A stretch of DNA of 64,000 bases, taken from assembly GCA_023384105.1 (NCBI GenBank), contig JAHDXR010000002.1:186001-250000 (forward strand), given 5' to 3'. Of this stretch, positions 8,290 through 16,931 are shown one piece after another. The stretch's first letter is position 1. Every line of letters begins with the position of its first letter. The position numbers were made by a program, and so were the translations under genes. The stretch comes from Hyphomonadaceae bacterium (GTDB taxonomy: Bacteria; Pseudomonadota; Alphaproteobacteria; Caulobacterales; Aquidulcibacteraceae). Below the pieces are notes generated by a model. That model was not told the origin of the DNA and searched no databases. It was given only the letters and a program-made list of their open reading frames with translations.

Positions 8290-10503
8290 ATGGGACGCAT
8301 GCGGGGACGGTCGGCGCTGGTGCTGGCGCTCGGGCTGGCGGGGGCCGGCGCGGCGGCGGCTGAAGAGGCCGAGGAGCGGCTTTACGCCGAGAACGAGATC
8401 ACGGTGACGGCGACGCGCAGCGCGCGCGACGCGTTCGAGGTGCCGACCGTCGTGACGGTGATCGGCCGGGACCAGATCGAGGACAACCTCGTCACCGACA
8501 TCAAGGACCTGATCCGCTTCGAGCCGGGCGTTTCGGTGCCGACTTCGCCGTCGCGCTTCAGTGCGGCGCTGAGTGCGACCGGCCGCGACGGCAATTCCGG
8601 CTTCACCATCCGCGGCATGGGCGGCAATCGCGTGCTGCTGCAGGTCGACGGCATCCGCGTGCCGGACGGCTTCAGCTTCGGTCCGAACTCGTTCGGGCGC
8701 GGCGACTATGTCGATCTCGACCTGCTGCAATCGGTGGAGATCGTGCGCGGGCCCGCCTCGGCGCTCTACGGCAGCGACGGGCTCGCCGGCGTGGTGAGCT
8801 TCATCACCCGCGATCCGAGCGACTTCCTCGCCGAGGATGAGGCGTTCGGCGCGCGGCTGCGCGCGTCCTACGCCAGCGTCGACGACAGCTGGTCCGAGAA
8901 CCTTACCGCGGCGGGGCGGCTGAACGACCAATGGTCGGCGCTGATCGCCTACACGCGCCGCGACGGACACGAGACGGAAAACCAGGGCGAGAACGACTCG
9001 ACGACGAACTGGGCGGCGCGGACCGTGCCGAACCCGCAGGACGTCGAGTCGAACGCCGTGCTCGGCCGCATCGTGTTCGAGCCGAGCGACGCGCACCGCT
9101 TGCGCCTCACCGGCGACTGGGGCGACCGCACGATCGTCACCGAGCCGCTGACCGGACGCAGCGCGACCGTGCTCGATCTCGACGGCCTGGACGAAAGCGA
9201 GCGCTCGCGGCTCACGCTCGACTACACGTTCGAGAACGGCGGCGGCTTCATCGACAACGCATTCGTCGCCGTCTATGCGCAGACCAGCGGGCTGACGCAG
9301 TTCACCTACGAAGACCGCACGCCCGCCGTCGACCGGACGCGGCGCACCACCTACGACACCGACGTCTGGGGGCTGACGGCGCAGGCCGAAAGCGTGTTCG
9401 AGGGCGTCGTCGGGCATCGCTTCGTGTACGGCGTCGATCATTCGGTGACGACGCAGGGCGCGATCCGCGACGGCACGACGCCGACGCCGCCGGCGGTGTT
9501 CCCGGACCGGCCGTTCCCGGAGACGGAGTACGAGCGCACCGGCGTCTTCATCGTGGACGAGATTTCGCTGCTGGACGGCGCGCTGACGCTGTTCCCGGCC
9601 GTGCGCTACGATTCCTACGAACTGACGCCGCACGCGGACCCGCTCTATCTCGGCACGATGTCGGGCCAGAGCGACGACCGTATCTCGCCGAAGTTCGGCG
9701 TTGTGGCGTGGCCGACCGAGCATTTCGGCGCCTTCTTCAACTACGCCTCGGGCTTCAAGGCGCCGGCGCCGAACGAAGTGAACAATTTCTTCGAGAACCT
9801 GACCTACGGCAGCATCGGCCAGGCCTACACCTCGATCCCGAACCCGGACCTGGCGCCGGAGACCAGCGACGGTTTCGAGGCGGGCGTGCGCGGCCGCAAC
9901 TGGCGCGCGTTCGGCGCCGGCTGGGACTGGAGCGCCTCGGCGTTCGCGTCGTTCTACGAGGACTTCATCACCCAGGATATCGTCGCCGGCTCGGGCTCCA
10001 CCGCCGATCCGTTCGTCTATCAGTACGTGAACCTGAACGAGGTCGAGATCAGCGGCGCCGAGGCCCGCATCCGCGGCTACTGGGAGAACGGCTTCGCGCT
10101 GAACGTCGCGCTTTCATACGCCGAGGGCGAGCAGACCACGCCCGCCGGCACGGGGCCGCTGGAGACGGTCGATCCGTTCAAGGCGGTGCTCGGCCTCTCC
10201 TACGACGCGCCCGGCGGCGCCTGGGGCGGCCAGGCGATCGTGACCTACGCCGCGCGCAAGGACAGCGACGACGTAGCCTCGCCGCTGACAGCGTTCCGGC
10301 CGGATTCGTTTGCGATCCTCGATCTCACCGCATACTGGAACGTCACCGACGCCGCGACCGTGCGCGTCGGCGTCTTCAACGCGACCGACGAGACATATTG
10401 GTGGTGGAGCGATGCGCGCGGTCTCAGCGCGGCGTCGGCGGTGCTCGATGCGTACACGCAGCCGGGCCGGAATTTCTCGGCTTCAATCTCGTATCGTTTC
10501 TAG
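8290..10503 (+). CDS. TonB-dependent receptor, heme/hemoglobin type
   Basis: 737 residues from ATG 8290 after GGAGCGGG; the open frame extends far upstream but that part overlaps regB. A signal peptide (about 1-23) precedes a TonB-box-like ENEITVTATR and a plug domain with FTIRGMGGNRVLLQVDGIR and VEIVRGPASALYGSDGLAG. The barrel carries FKAP (489-492) and NPDL (518-521), the FRAP and NPNL boxes of heme/hemoglobin receptors, but no His between them; Tyr residues sit there instead. The protein ends in Phe (SYRF), as outer-membrane barrels do. It is the first gene of a three-gene operon behind a Fur-like box, so iron-regulated uptake of heme or a related metallo-tetrapyrrole is likely. Confidence 0.88.
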   Translation: MGRMRGRSALVLALGLAGAGAAAAEEAEERLYAENEITVTATRSARDAFEVPTVVTVIGRDQIEDNLVTDIKDLIRFEPGVSVPTSPSRFSAALSATGRDGNSGFTIRGMGGNRVLLQVDGIRVPDGFSFGPNSFGRGDYVDLDLLQSVEIVRGPASALYGSDGLAGVVSFITRDPSDFLAEDEAFGARLRASYASVDDSWSENLTAAGRLNDQWSALIAYTRRDGHETENQGENDSTTNWAARTVPNPQDVESNAVLGRIVFEPSDAHRLRLTGDWGDRTIVTEPLTGRSATVLDLDGLDESERSRLTLDYTFENGGGFIDNAFVAVYAQTSGLTQFTYEDRTPAVDRTRRTTYDTDVWGLTAQAESVFEGVVGHRFVYGVDHSVTTQGAIRDGTTPTPPAVFPDRPFPETEYERTGVFIVDEISLLDGALTLFPAVRYDSYELTPHADPLYLGTMSGQSDDRISPKFGVVAWPTEHFGAFFNYASGFKAPAPNEVNNFFENLTYGSIGQAYTSIPNPDLAPETSDGFEAGVRGRNWRAFGAGWDWSASAFASFYEDFITQDIVAGSGSTADPFVYQYVNLNEVEISGAEARIRGYWENGFALNVALSYAEGEQTTPAGTGPLETVDPFKAVLGLSYDAPGGAWGGQAIVTYAARKDSDDVASPLTAFRPDSFAILDLTAYWNVTDAATVRVGVFNATDETYWWWSDARGLSAASAVLDAYTQPGRNFSASISYRF

Positions 10504-10515
10504 GAGGGTTGTCTC

Positions 10516-11427
10516 ATGATCACACGCCGCGCCACGCTGGTTGCGCTTGCGGGGTCGAGTCTGCTCGCCGGAGTCGCCGCGCCTGCCTTGGCGCAGACGC
10601 GCGATTTCGGCGTGCTGGTGATGGCGCACGGGGGCGGCGCGGTCTGGAACGGCGAGGTCGAGGCCATGCTCCAGCCGCTGCGCGCAGACTATCCGCTGGA
10701 GATCGCGTTCGGCATGGCGGACGCGGTGGGCCTGCAGCGGGCGGTGAGCCGGCTGGAGGCGCAAGGGGCGCGCCGCATCGCGGTGGTGCGCCTGTTCATC
10801 AGCGGCGAAAGCTGGTTCGAGCGCACCGAGCAGATCCTGGGCGTCGTCCCCGGCGCGCCGCCGCGCCCGCCGGCCGATCCGCACGCCGGCCACGGCGCGC
10901 ACGCGGGCCACAGCATGGAGTTCTGGCGCATCAGCACCGACGCGCGGTTCGCGGTGAGCACGGAAGGCCTGGCGGAAGCGCCGGAGATGGACGCCGTGCT
11001 GCTCGACCGCGCGCGGGCGCTGAGCCGGGAGCCGGCGCGCGAAAGCGTCCTGGTCCTCGCGCACGGGCCCGAGGACGACGCCGAGAACGCACGCTGGCTG
11101 GCGCTGATCGGCGCGCGCGCCCAGGGCCTGCGGCAATTGCCGTTCCGCCGCGTCGAGGTGGAGACGCTGCGCGAAGACTGGCCGGAGAAGCGCGCGGCTT
11201 CGGAAGCGCGCATCCGCGCCTTCATCGAGACCGCGCGCAGCGACGGCGGACGCGCCATCGTCATCCCCTATCGCGTGCAGGGCTTCGGTCCCTATGCGCG
11301 CGTGCTGGAGGGTTTGGACTACGTGTCGGACGGGCGCGGGCTGTTGCCGAGCGCCGAGGTCGAACGCTGGGTGCGCCGCCAGGTCGAGCAGTTGCGCGCC
11401 GGCGCGTTCCGCTCGCCTGTCGCATGA
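10516..11427 (+). CDS. Exported CbiX/sirohydrochlorin-chelatase-like protein
   Basis: 303 residues; AGGAGGG overlaps the receptor stop codon, with ATG at 10516. The first 27 residues form an export signal with a twin Arg (ITRRATLVALAGSS...ALAQ), so the product should be periplasmic. Two chelatase-like halves follow, with His38 in VLVMAHGGGAVWN and His183 in VLVLAHGPEDD. Cytoplasmic class II chelatases use such His to insert Co or Fe into tetrapyrroles. A loop at 121-134 (DPHAGHGAHAGHSM) has four His spaced by three and looks metal-binding. Export of a chelatase fold next to a heme-type receptor suggests metal removal or metalloporphyrin handling rather than biosynthesis; that is inference. 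Confidence 0.82.
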   Translation: MITRRATLVALAGSSLLAGVAAPALAQTRDFGVLVMAHGGGAVWNGEVEAMLQPLRADYPLEIAFGMADAVGLQRAVSRLEAQGARRIAVVRLFISGESWFERTEQILGVVPGAPPRPPADPHAGHGAHAGHSMEFWRISTDARFAVSTEGLAEAPEMDAVLLDRARALSREPARESVLVLAHGPEDDAENARWLALIGARAQGLRQLPFRRVEVETLREDWPEKRAASEARIRAFIETARSDGGRAIVIPYRVQGFGPYARVLEGLDYVSDGRGLLPSAEVERWVRRQVEQLRAGAFRSPVA

Positions 11428-11444
11428 GAACTGGGAGAGGTCAG

Positions 11445-12416
11445 ATGAGCATGTCTTTGACGCGTCGCGGCTCGATCATGGCGCTGGCGGGCGCCGGCGC
11501 CGCGCTGGCGAGCCCGGCGCCGGCGCAGACGCGCGCCGGCCAGATCGAGCGCGACCGCGCCGCGATCCTGGCGATGGCGGGCGATTATCACGTCCGCTTC
11601 AATTTCGACGAGACGGTGCCGTTCGTCGCCGACTACACGCCGCTCGAACCGAAGACGAGCGGCGGCTACGAAAGCGTGCGCGCGATCGCCGACGAGGGCG
11701 AGTTCATTTCATTGCAGCACCTGCTGGTGGCCGAGCACGAAGGCGAGACCTTCGTGATCAAGCACTGGCGCCAGGACTGGCGATACCAGCCGCGCAACGT
11801 GCTCGCGTACGAGCGGCGCAATACCTGGGCGCTGCGCAGCGTCGGCGGCGCCGAGCGGCGCGGGGCCTGGTCGCAGACGGTGTGGCAGACCGACGATTCG
11901 CCGCGCTACGGCGGCGTCGGCCGCTGGGACTACGCCAACGGGCGCACGATCTGGACCAGCGGGCCGACGGCGCGGCCGCTGGCGCGGCGCGACGCCATCC
12001 GCAATCCGCCCTACGAGCGCTATCTCAGCATCAACCGCCACGCGCTGACGCCGACCGGCTGGGTGCACGAGCAGGACAACGAGAAGATCGGCGTGCGCGA
12101 CGGCCGGCCGGTGGCGATCGTGCACGAGGACGGCGTCAACACGTACAACCATTTCAGCGACTATCCGGTCGCGGCGGCGGATGCGTATTGGCGCGACACG
12201 GCCGAATACTGGGCGGGCGTGCGCCGGGCGTGGGACGAGGCGGTCGCGCGCGGGCGCGGGGTCTATGTCGAGGAGGAGGCGCAGAACGGCGCCGTCACCG
12301 GGCCTGCGCTGATGGGCCTCGCCATGCAGATTCACGACGGCGAGATCGAGACCGCGCCGGCGCTCGCCGAAGCGCGCGCGACGATCGCGCAGGCGACCGG
12401 CGCAGGCGGCGTCTGA
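11445..12416 (+). CDS. DUF6607-family exported protein
   Basis: 323 residues from ATG 11445 after GGGAGAGG, 17 bases after the chelatase-like gene. The signal peptide has a twin Arg (LTRRGSIMALAGAG...PAQ), like the preceding gene, so Tat export is possible. The mature protein is rich in Trp, Tyr and His: YHVRFNFDETVPF, FVIKHWRQDWRYQPRNVLAYERRNTW, WVHEQDNEKIGVRDG and HFSDYPV. I recognise it as DUF6607, which in my recollection often follows TonB receptors with a CbiX-like gene; its function is unknown. The many conserved aromatics and His would suit heme or metal binding, which is inference. Confidence 0.75.
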   Translation: MSMSLTRRGSIMALAGAGAALASPAPAQTRAGQIERDRAAILAMAGDYHVRFNFDETVPFVADYTPLEPKTSGGYESVRAIADEGEFISLQHLLVAEHEGETFVIKHWRQDWRYQPRNVLAYERRNTWALRSVGGAERRGAWSQTVWQTDDSPRYGGVGRWDYANGRTIWTSGPTARPLARRDAIRNPPYERYLSINRHALTPTGWVHEQDNEKIGVRDGRPVAIVHEDGVNTYNHFSDYPVAAADAYWRDTAEYWAGVRRAWDEAVARGRGVYVEEEAQNGAVTGPALMGLAMQIHDGEIETAPALAEARATIAQATGAGGV

Positions 12417-12432
12417 CGCAGCGAATATGCAC

Positions 12433-12472
12433 TGCCGGCGTCCCGCCGGCGGTCCATGTCGGGCTTGCGTCG
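12433..12472. repeat. GCCGGC-family palindromic element, short copy
   Basis: TGCCGGCGTCCCGCCGGCGG is followed by TCCATGTCGGGCTTGCGTCG. The right part recurs after the copy at 27126 (TTGGGCTTGCGTCG). It lies between the DUF6607 gene and lldD. Confidence 0.7.
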
Positions 12473-12541
12473 CGATGCGGCGAGCCGACGGGTTGACCTC
12501 CGGCGGGGAATGGCGACGCTGTCGCCCGCGAGGGGCCGGCC

Positions 12542-13690
12542 ATGAATATCGCTTCCGTTTCCGATTTCCGCGAACTGGCGCGACGGCGCCTGCCGCGGAT
12601 GTTCTTCGACTATCTGGACGGCGGCTCGTACGACGAGGTCACGCTGCGCCGCAACGTCGCCGACATGCAGGCGGTGGCGCTGCGCCAGCGGGTGATGCGC
12701 GACGTCTCGCGCCTGTCGCTGAGCACGACCCTCTTCGGCCAGACCTACGCGATGCCGGTCGGGCTGGGGCCGGTGGGCTTCGCCGGCATGTTCGCGCGCC
12801 GCGGCGAGGCGCAGGCGGCGCGCGCGGCGGCGCAGGCGGGCGTGCCGTTCTGCCTGTCGACGCTGGGCATTTGCGGCGTCGAGGAGAGCGCGGCGGCGTG
12901 CGCGGCGCCGATCTGGTTTCAGCTCTACATGATCAAGGATCGCGGCGTGATGAGCGAACTGCTCGCGCGCGCGGCGCAGGCGCGCTGCTCGGCGCTGGTG
13001 TTCACGCTCGATCTGCCGGTGGCCGGCGCGCGCTATCGCGACTATCGCGCCGGCATGTCGGCGCCGCCGGGCCTGGGCGCGCAGGCGCGCCGCGCATGGC
13101 AGGGCCTCACGCATCCGGCATGGGTCTGGGACGTCATGGTGCGCGGCAAGCCGCACGATTTCGGCAATCTCGCCGGCACGGTGAAGGACGCCAAGGGCTT
13201 CGGCCGGCTCGCCGCCTGGGTGGCGGCCAATTTCGATCCGACGCTGACCTGGGCCGACATCGCCTGGGTGCGCAAGCACTGGAGCGGGCCGCTCATCGTC
13301 AAAGGCATACTCGATCCCGAGGACGCGCGGCTCGCGCTCGATGCGGGCGTGGACGGGCTCGTCGTTTCCAATCACGGCGGGCGCCAGCTGGACGGCGCGG
13401 TGAGCGGCATCGCGGCGCTGCCGCGCGTCGCCGAGGCCGTCGACGGGCGCGTGACGGTGCTGCTCGACGGGGGCGTGCGTTCGGGGCTCGACGTGCTGCG
13501 GGCGCTGGCGTCGGGCGCGCAGGGCTGTCTGCTGGGGCGCGCGTGGGCCTATGCGCTCGCGGCGCGCGGCGAAGCGGGCGTGGCGCGCGCGCTGGAGATC
13601 ATCCGCGCCGAACTGCTGGTGGCGATGGCGCTGACCGGCTGCACCGACGTGCGCGCGGCGAACCGCGACCTGCTCGCCGTCAGCGATTGA
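12542..13690 (+). CDS. lldD: FMN-dependent L-lactate dehydrogenase / alpha-hydroxy acid oxidase
   Basis: 382 residues from ATG 12542. A TIM-barrel flavoenzyme of the LldD/glycolate oxidase family. It shows the N-terminal FDYLDGGSYDEVTLRRN, the FMN segment LSTLGICGVEE, catalytic His278 in VVSNHGGRQLDGA and the phosphate-binding end DGGVRSGLDVLRALASGAQG...GRAWAYALAA. These enzymes oxidise L-lactate or similar 2-hydroxy acids and pass electrons to quinone or oxygen. L-lactate is the best guess; mandelate- or glycolate-type substrates are possible. It is monocistronic and its last 11 bases overlap the convergent DUF2233 gene. Confidence 0.85.
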   Translation: MNIASVSDFRELARRRLPRMFFDYLDGGSYDEVTLRRNVADMQAVALRQRVMRDVSRLSLSTTLFGQTYAMPVGLGPVGFAGMFARRGEAQAARAAAQAGVPFCLSTLGICGVEESAAACAAPIWFQLYMIKDRGVMSELLARAAQARCSALVFTLDLPVAGARYRDYRAGMSAPPGLGAQARRAWQGLTHPAWVWDVMVRGKPHDFGNLAGTVKDAKGFGRLAAWVAANFDPTLTWADIAWVRKHWSGPLIVKGILDPEDARLALDAGVDGLVVSNHGGRQLDGAVSGIAALPRVAEAVDGRVTVLLDGGVRSGLDVLRALASGAQGCLLGRAWAYALAARGEAGVARALEIIRAELLVAMALTGCTDVRAANRDLLAVSD

Positions 13691-14459
13691 GCACGACGAC
13701 CATCGGCCCGAATTCGTGGTCGTCGTCCATGCGGTCGAGTTCGGGCGCCCAGAGGCTGGAGACCGAGCCGTCGAGATAGAGCGCGTCGGCGCAGCCGAGC
13801 GCGTCGCGGAAGAAGCGCGCGAAGCGGCCGAACGAGACGAAGCCGGCGCTGATGACGAAATAGGCGCGCGCGCCGTCGCCGCGCACGCCGACGCCGTTGC
13901 GGGTGTAGCGCGAGGCGCCGTCCTCGGCGAAGCGCGGGTGCATCGCGCCGTCGATCAGCAGCATCGGCCCCGATTGCGTCGCCCAGCGCGCGGCGGGCCG
14001 CGCGGCGGCGAACGCGTCCGACGTGTCGACGTGGACGCGCCCGTCCCCGCCCTGCCAGAACACGCCGTTCGGCTTCATGTGGAAGTTGCCGGGGCCGTCG
14101 GTCAGGCTGAGCGGCGCGTGCTCTTCGCCGTCGGCGATGAAGAGGCCGATCGGCGCGCCGGCGCTGTTGTACATCCCGGCGTTCATGGCGAAGCGCACGC
14201 GGCGCGCGTCGCGGCCGAGTTCGGCCTGCAGCGCCTCGAAGCTGCGCAAGCGGCGGCCGTCGGCGCCGCGCGAGACGAGGCGCAGCTCGTCGCGCTCGGC
14301 GTCGAAGGCGCAGACGATGAAGCGCGAGCCCTCGAACGCGTGCGCTACGCAGGCGGGTTCGGTCTGCGCGCGGCTCGCGCGCGCGCTCAGCAGCGCCACG
14401 CCGGCGACGATGACGATCAGCGCGACGAGCGCGGCATGCCAGGGCCTCAGCCGTTTCAT
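13680..14459 (-). CDS. DUF2233 phosphodiester glycosidase (NAGPA-like)
   Basis: 259 residues from ATG 14459; an upstream ATG at 14513 adds a charged leader and is less likely. A signal anchor (about 8-30) is followed by the NAGPA/DUF2233 domain with FAMNAGMYNSAGAPIGLFIADG, NFHMKPNGVFW, ATQSGPMLLIDG, TRNGVGVRGDG and ALYLDGSVSSLW. The human relative is the uncovering enzyme that removes GlcNAc from a phosphodiester; bacterial members are thought to hydrolyse sugar phosphodiesters in the cell envelope. It faces lldD and is divergent from the SCO1 gene. Confidence 0.85.
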   Translation of the reverse strand: MKRLRPWHAALVALIVIVAGVALLSARASRAQTEPACVAHAFEGSRFIVCAFDAERDELRLVSRGADGRRLRSFEALQAELGRDARRVRFAMNAGMYNSAGAPIGLFIADGEEHAPLSLTDGPGNFHMKPNGVFWQGGDGRVHVDTSDAFAAARPAARWATQSGPMLLIDGAMHPRFAEDGASRYTRNGVGVRGDGARAYFVISAGFVSFGRFARFFRDALGCADALYLDGSVSSLWAPELDRMDDDHEFGPMVVVLNR

Positions 14460-14575
14460 CGCCGTGTCACATGCGCTGTTTCGGGGGTTTCGCTCAAGCT
14501 TGGGCTGCGGCAATGCGCCCCCTGCGCGTCAGCGCCGCGTTGCTCGGGGTGCGGGCGGCGCCCTAGCGTCCGAGC

Positions 14576-15283
14576 ATGGCGGAGCCTGTCGAAACACCGC
14601 GCCGGAGATTGACTGGCGCAATCGTACCCGCACTGGCGGCGGCGGCTCTGGCGGCGCTGGGGGCGTTGCTTCTGGTCGGGCGCAATAGCGGCGAGGCGCC
14701 GCGCGACCGGGCCGATCTCGGCAGCTGCATCCTGGACGGCGCGGACGCGGTCGGCGGGCCGATCGATCTGGTCGATCCGAACGGAACACGGGTGACGCAG
14801 GCCGATTTCGCCGGCCAGCCGGCGGTGGTCTATTTCGGCTTCACTCACTGCCCCGACGTGTGCCCGACCACCATGTACGCGGTCGCCGAAGCGCTGGCGC
14901 GCGGCGACAGCTACGACGTGCAGTCGGTCTTGATCACGGTCGATCCCGCGCGCGACACGCCGCAGGTGATGGGCGAATATGCGCGCACCAACGGTTTTCC
15001 GCCGGGTCTGGTGGGGCTGACCGGGAGCGCGGCGCAGATCGATGCGGCGAAGCGGGCGTTTCGCGTCTACGCCAGCCGCGCCGAGATTCCGGGCGCGCCG
15101 GAAGGAACCTACAATGTCGACCATTCCTCGCTGCTCTACGTGATGGACGGCGGCTGGCGCACGGTGGCGGTCATCCCGACCATGAGCCGGGCGGACCCGA
15201 ACGATCCGCGCAGCCCGATGACGGCCGCGCCGGTGGAGCAGATATCGGCCTGCATCGCCGCCGGGCTGGAACGCGGTTCCTGA
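14576..15283 (+). CDS. SCO1/SenC copper chaperone
   Basis: 235 residues from ATG 14576. One N-terminal anchor helix (about 13-34) holds a thioredoxin-fold domain in the periplasm. The copper ligands are Cys92 and Cys96 in FTHCPDVCPTT and His183 in VDHSSLLYVMD. SCO1 proteins deliver copper to the CuA site of cytochrome c oxidase, or reduce its cysteines. In Rhodobacter senC belongs to the regBA locus; here it is 6.4 kb from regB. Confidence 0.93.
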   Translation: MAEPVETPRRRLTGAIVPALAAAALAALGALLLVGRNSGEAPRDRADLGSCILDGADAVGGPIDLVDPNGTRVTQADFAGQPAVVYFGFTHCPDVCPTTMYAVAEALARGDSYDVQSVLITVDPARDTPQVMGEYARTNGFPPGLVGLTGSAAQIDAAKRAFRVYASRAEIPGAPEGTYNVDHSSLLYVMDGGWRTVAVIPTMSRADPNDPRSPMTAAPVEQISACIAAGLERGS

Positions 15284-15517
15284 TGTGAACCGCAACGGCG
15301 TCCGACGCTTGCGCGCGCCGTAACCTTGATTACGTTAATTTCCAGCCAGGATCGGGCGGGGGAGCGCCGGACCCGGGCGCGGTAGGGCGTTTGGCCTAAT
15401 CGCCTGCGCGGTCGCTGCGGTGCACCATTTTCGCGCGAGCGGACGTCTTACCTTGTTAGTAATCAAACGCGGCGCAGTATCTGCGTGAGCTGCTGCGGCG
15501 CAGCACGAAAGGGGCTT

Positions 15518-16810
15518 ATGCTCTATTCGCTCTACGAATTGGGACACATGTCGGTGGCGCCGCTGCGCATTGCGGCGCTGATGCAGGCCTCGGTGCTGCG
15601 CTCGCCGCTCAATCCGATGGCCGACACCGACGTGGCGCGCACAGCCGCCGCCGCGTCGGACCTGTTCGAGTCCATGACCCGGCGCTACCGCAAGCCGGAA
15701 TGGAACCTGCCGACGACGACCGTCAACGGAACCGCGGTTGCGGTGACGCCGCGCCCGGTCTGGTCGACGCCGTGGTGCCGGATGCTGCACTTCGAGCGCG
15801 ACGCGCAGGCGCTGAAAGCCGCGCGCGGCGAAGGCGCCGACCCGAGCGTGCTGATCGTAGCGCCGATGTCGGGCCACTACGCGACGCTGCTGCGCGGCAC
15901 GGTGGAGGCGTTCCTGCCGGAGCACGAAGTCTACGTCACCGACTGGTCGGACGCGCGCATGGCGCCGGTGCTGGCCGGGCGCTTCGACCTGAACGACTAT
16001 ATCGACCACGTCATCGCCATGCTGCGCGCGCTGGGGCCGCAGACGCATGTCCTCGCCGTGTGTCAGCCCGGTCCCGCGGTGCTGGCGGCGGTGTCGCTCC
16101 TGGCGCAGGCGGACGATCCGTGCGCGCCGGCGACGATGACGTTCATGGGCTCGCCGATCGACGCGCGCAAATCGCCCACGGCGCCGAACAAGCTGGCCGA
16201 GACGCGCGATCTGGACTGGTTCAAGAAGAACATGATCCATACCGTGCCGGCGCTCTATCCGGGCGCGTTCCGGCGCGTCTATCCGGGCTTCGTGCAGCTC
16301 GCCAGCTTCATGGGCATGAACCTCTCGCGCCACGTCGACGCGCACCACGCCTATTTCCAGAACCTGGTGAAGGGCGACGGCGACAGCGCCGAGAAGCATC
16401 GCGAATTCTACGACGAGTATCTCGCGGTGATGGATCTCACGGAAGAGTTCTACATCCAGACGCTCGAGGACGTGTTCCAGCGCTATGCGCTGGCGACCGG
16501 GGCGCTGCTGCATCGCGGCGTGCGCGTCGATCCGCGCGCCATCACCCGCACCGCGCTGATGACGGTCGAAGGCGAGAACGACGACATCTCCGGCATCGGC
16601 CAGACCCAGGCCGCGCACGATCTGTGCGCGAACATTCCCGCGGCGATGCAGCACGACTACATCCAGCCGGGCGTGGGCCATTACGGCGTGTTCTCCGGCC
16701 GGCGCTTCCGCACCGAAATCTATCCGCGCGTGCGCGCGTTCATGCGGACGTTCCAGTCGGACGCGGCGCGCACGCAGCGGCGGACGAGGCTGAAAGTGGT
16801 GAGCGAGTAG
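15518..16810 (+). CDS. phaZ: Intracellular poly(3-hydroxybutyrate) depolymerase
   Basis: 430 residues from ATG 15518 after AAAGGGG; the product begins MLYSLYELGHM, as PhaZ proteins do. Cys182 in AVCQPGPAVL matches the catalytic Cys183 of the Cupriavidus necator depolymerase, with APMSGHYATLLRGTVEAFLP and PGVGHYGVFSGRRFR (catalytic His) at the usual places. The enzyme mobilises stored polyhydroxyalkanoate granules in the cytoplasm. It is followed directly by a long hairpin (16810-16885). Confidence 0.95.
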   Translation: MLYSLYELGHMSVAPLRIAALMQASVLRSPLNPMADTDVARTAAAASDLFESMTRRYRKPEWNLPTTTVNGTAVAVTPRPVWSTPWCRMLHFERDAQALKAARGEGADPSVLIVAPMSGHYATLLRGTVEAFLPEHEVYVTDWSDARMAPVLAGRFDLNDYIDHVIAMLRALGPQTHVLAVCQPGPAVLAAVSLLAQADDPCAPATMTFMGSPIDARKSPTAPNKLAETRDLDWFKKNMIHTVPALYPGAFRRVYPGFVQLASFMGMNLSRHVDAHHAYFQNLVKGDGDSAEKHREFYDEYLAVMDLTEEFYIQTLEDVFQRYALATGALLHRGVRVDPRAITRTALMTVEGENDDISGIGQTQAAHDLCANIPAAMQHDYIQPGVGHYGVFSGRRFRTEIYPRVRAFMRTFQSDAARTQRRTRLKVVSE

Positions 16811-16885
16811 TTCGGCAGTCGGCAGGTCGGCAGTCGGAAAATTCGAGAATGGGTGGCGCGACTGCCGATCTGCCGACTGCCGAAC
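16810..16885. repeat. 27-bp inverted repeat built from tandem heptads
   Basis: The left arm (16810-16836) is a tandem of TTCGGCA/GTCGGCA units. The right arm (16859-16885) is its reverse complement with one mismatch; the loop is 22 bases. It begins at the phaZ stop codon and may end or protect that transcript. The design (short tandem units mirrored into a hairpin) recurs with other units at 34684-34768. Confidence 0.85.
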
Positions 16886-16931
16886 TGCCGCACACTTGAG
16901 CCGTCGACGCGCGCCATGAGACTCTTCGCGC

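Noticed and set aside
8931-12416. A 1161-codon open frame spanning the receptor, the chelatase-like gene and the DUF6607 gene
   Set aside because: Only its last 323 codons (from 11445) have a ribosome site, a signal peptide and normal composition; the rest is an out-of-frame, Arg-rich reading of the genes upstream.
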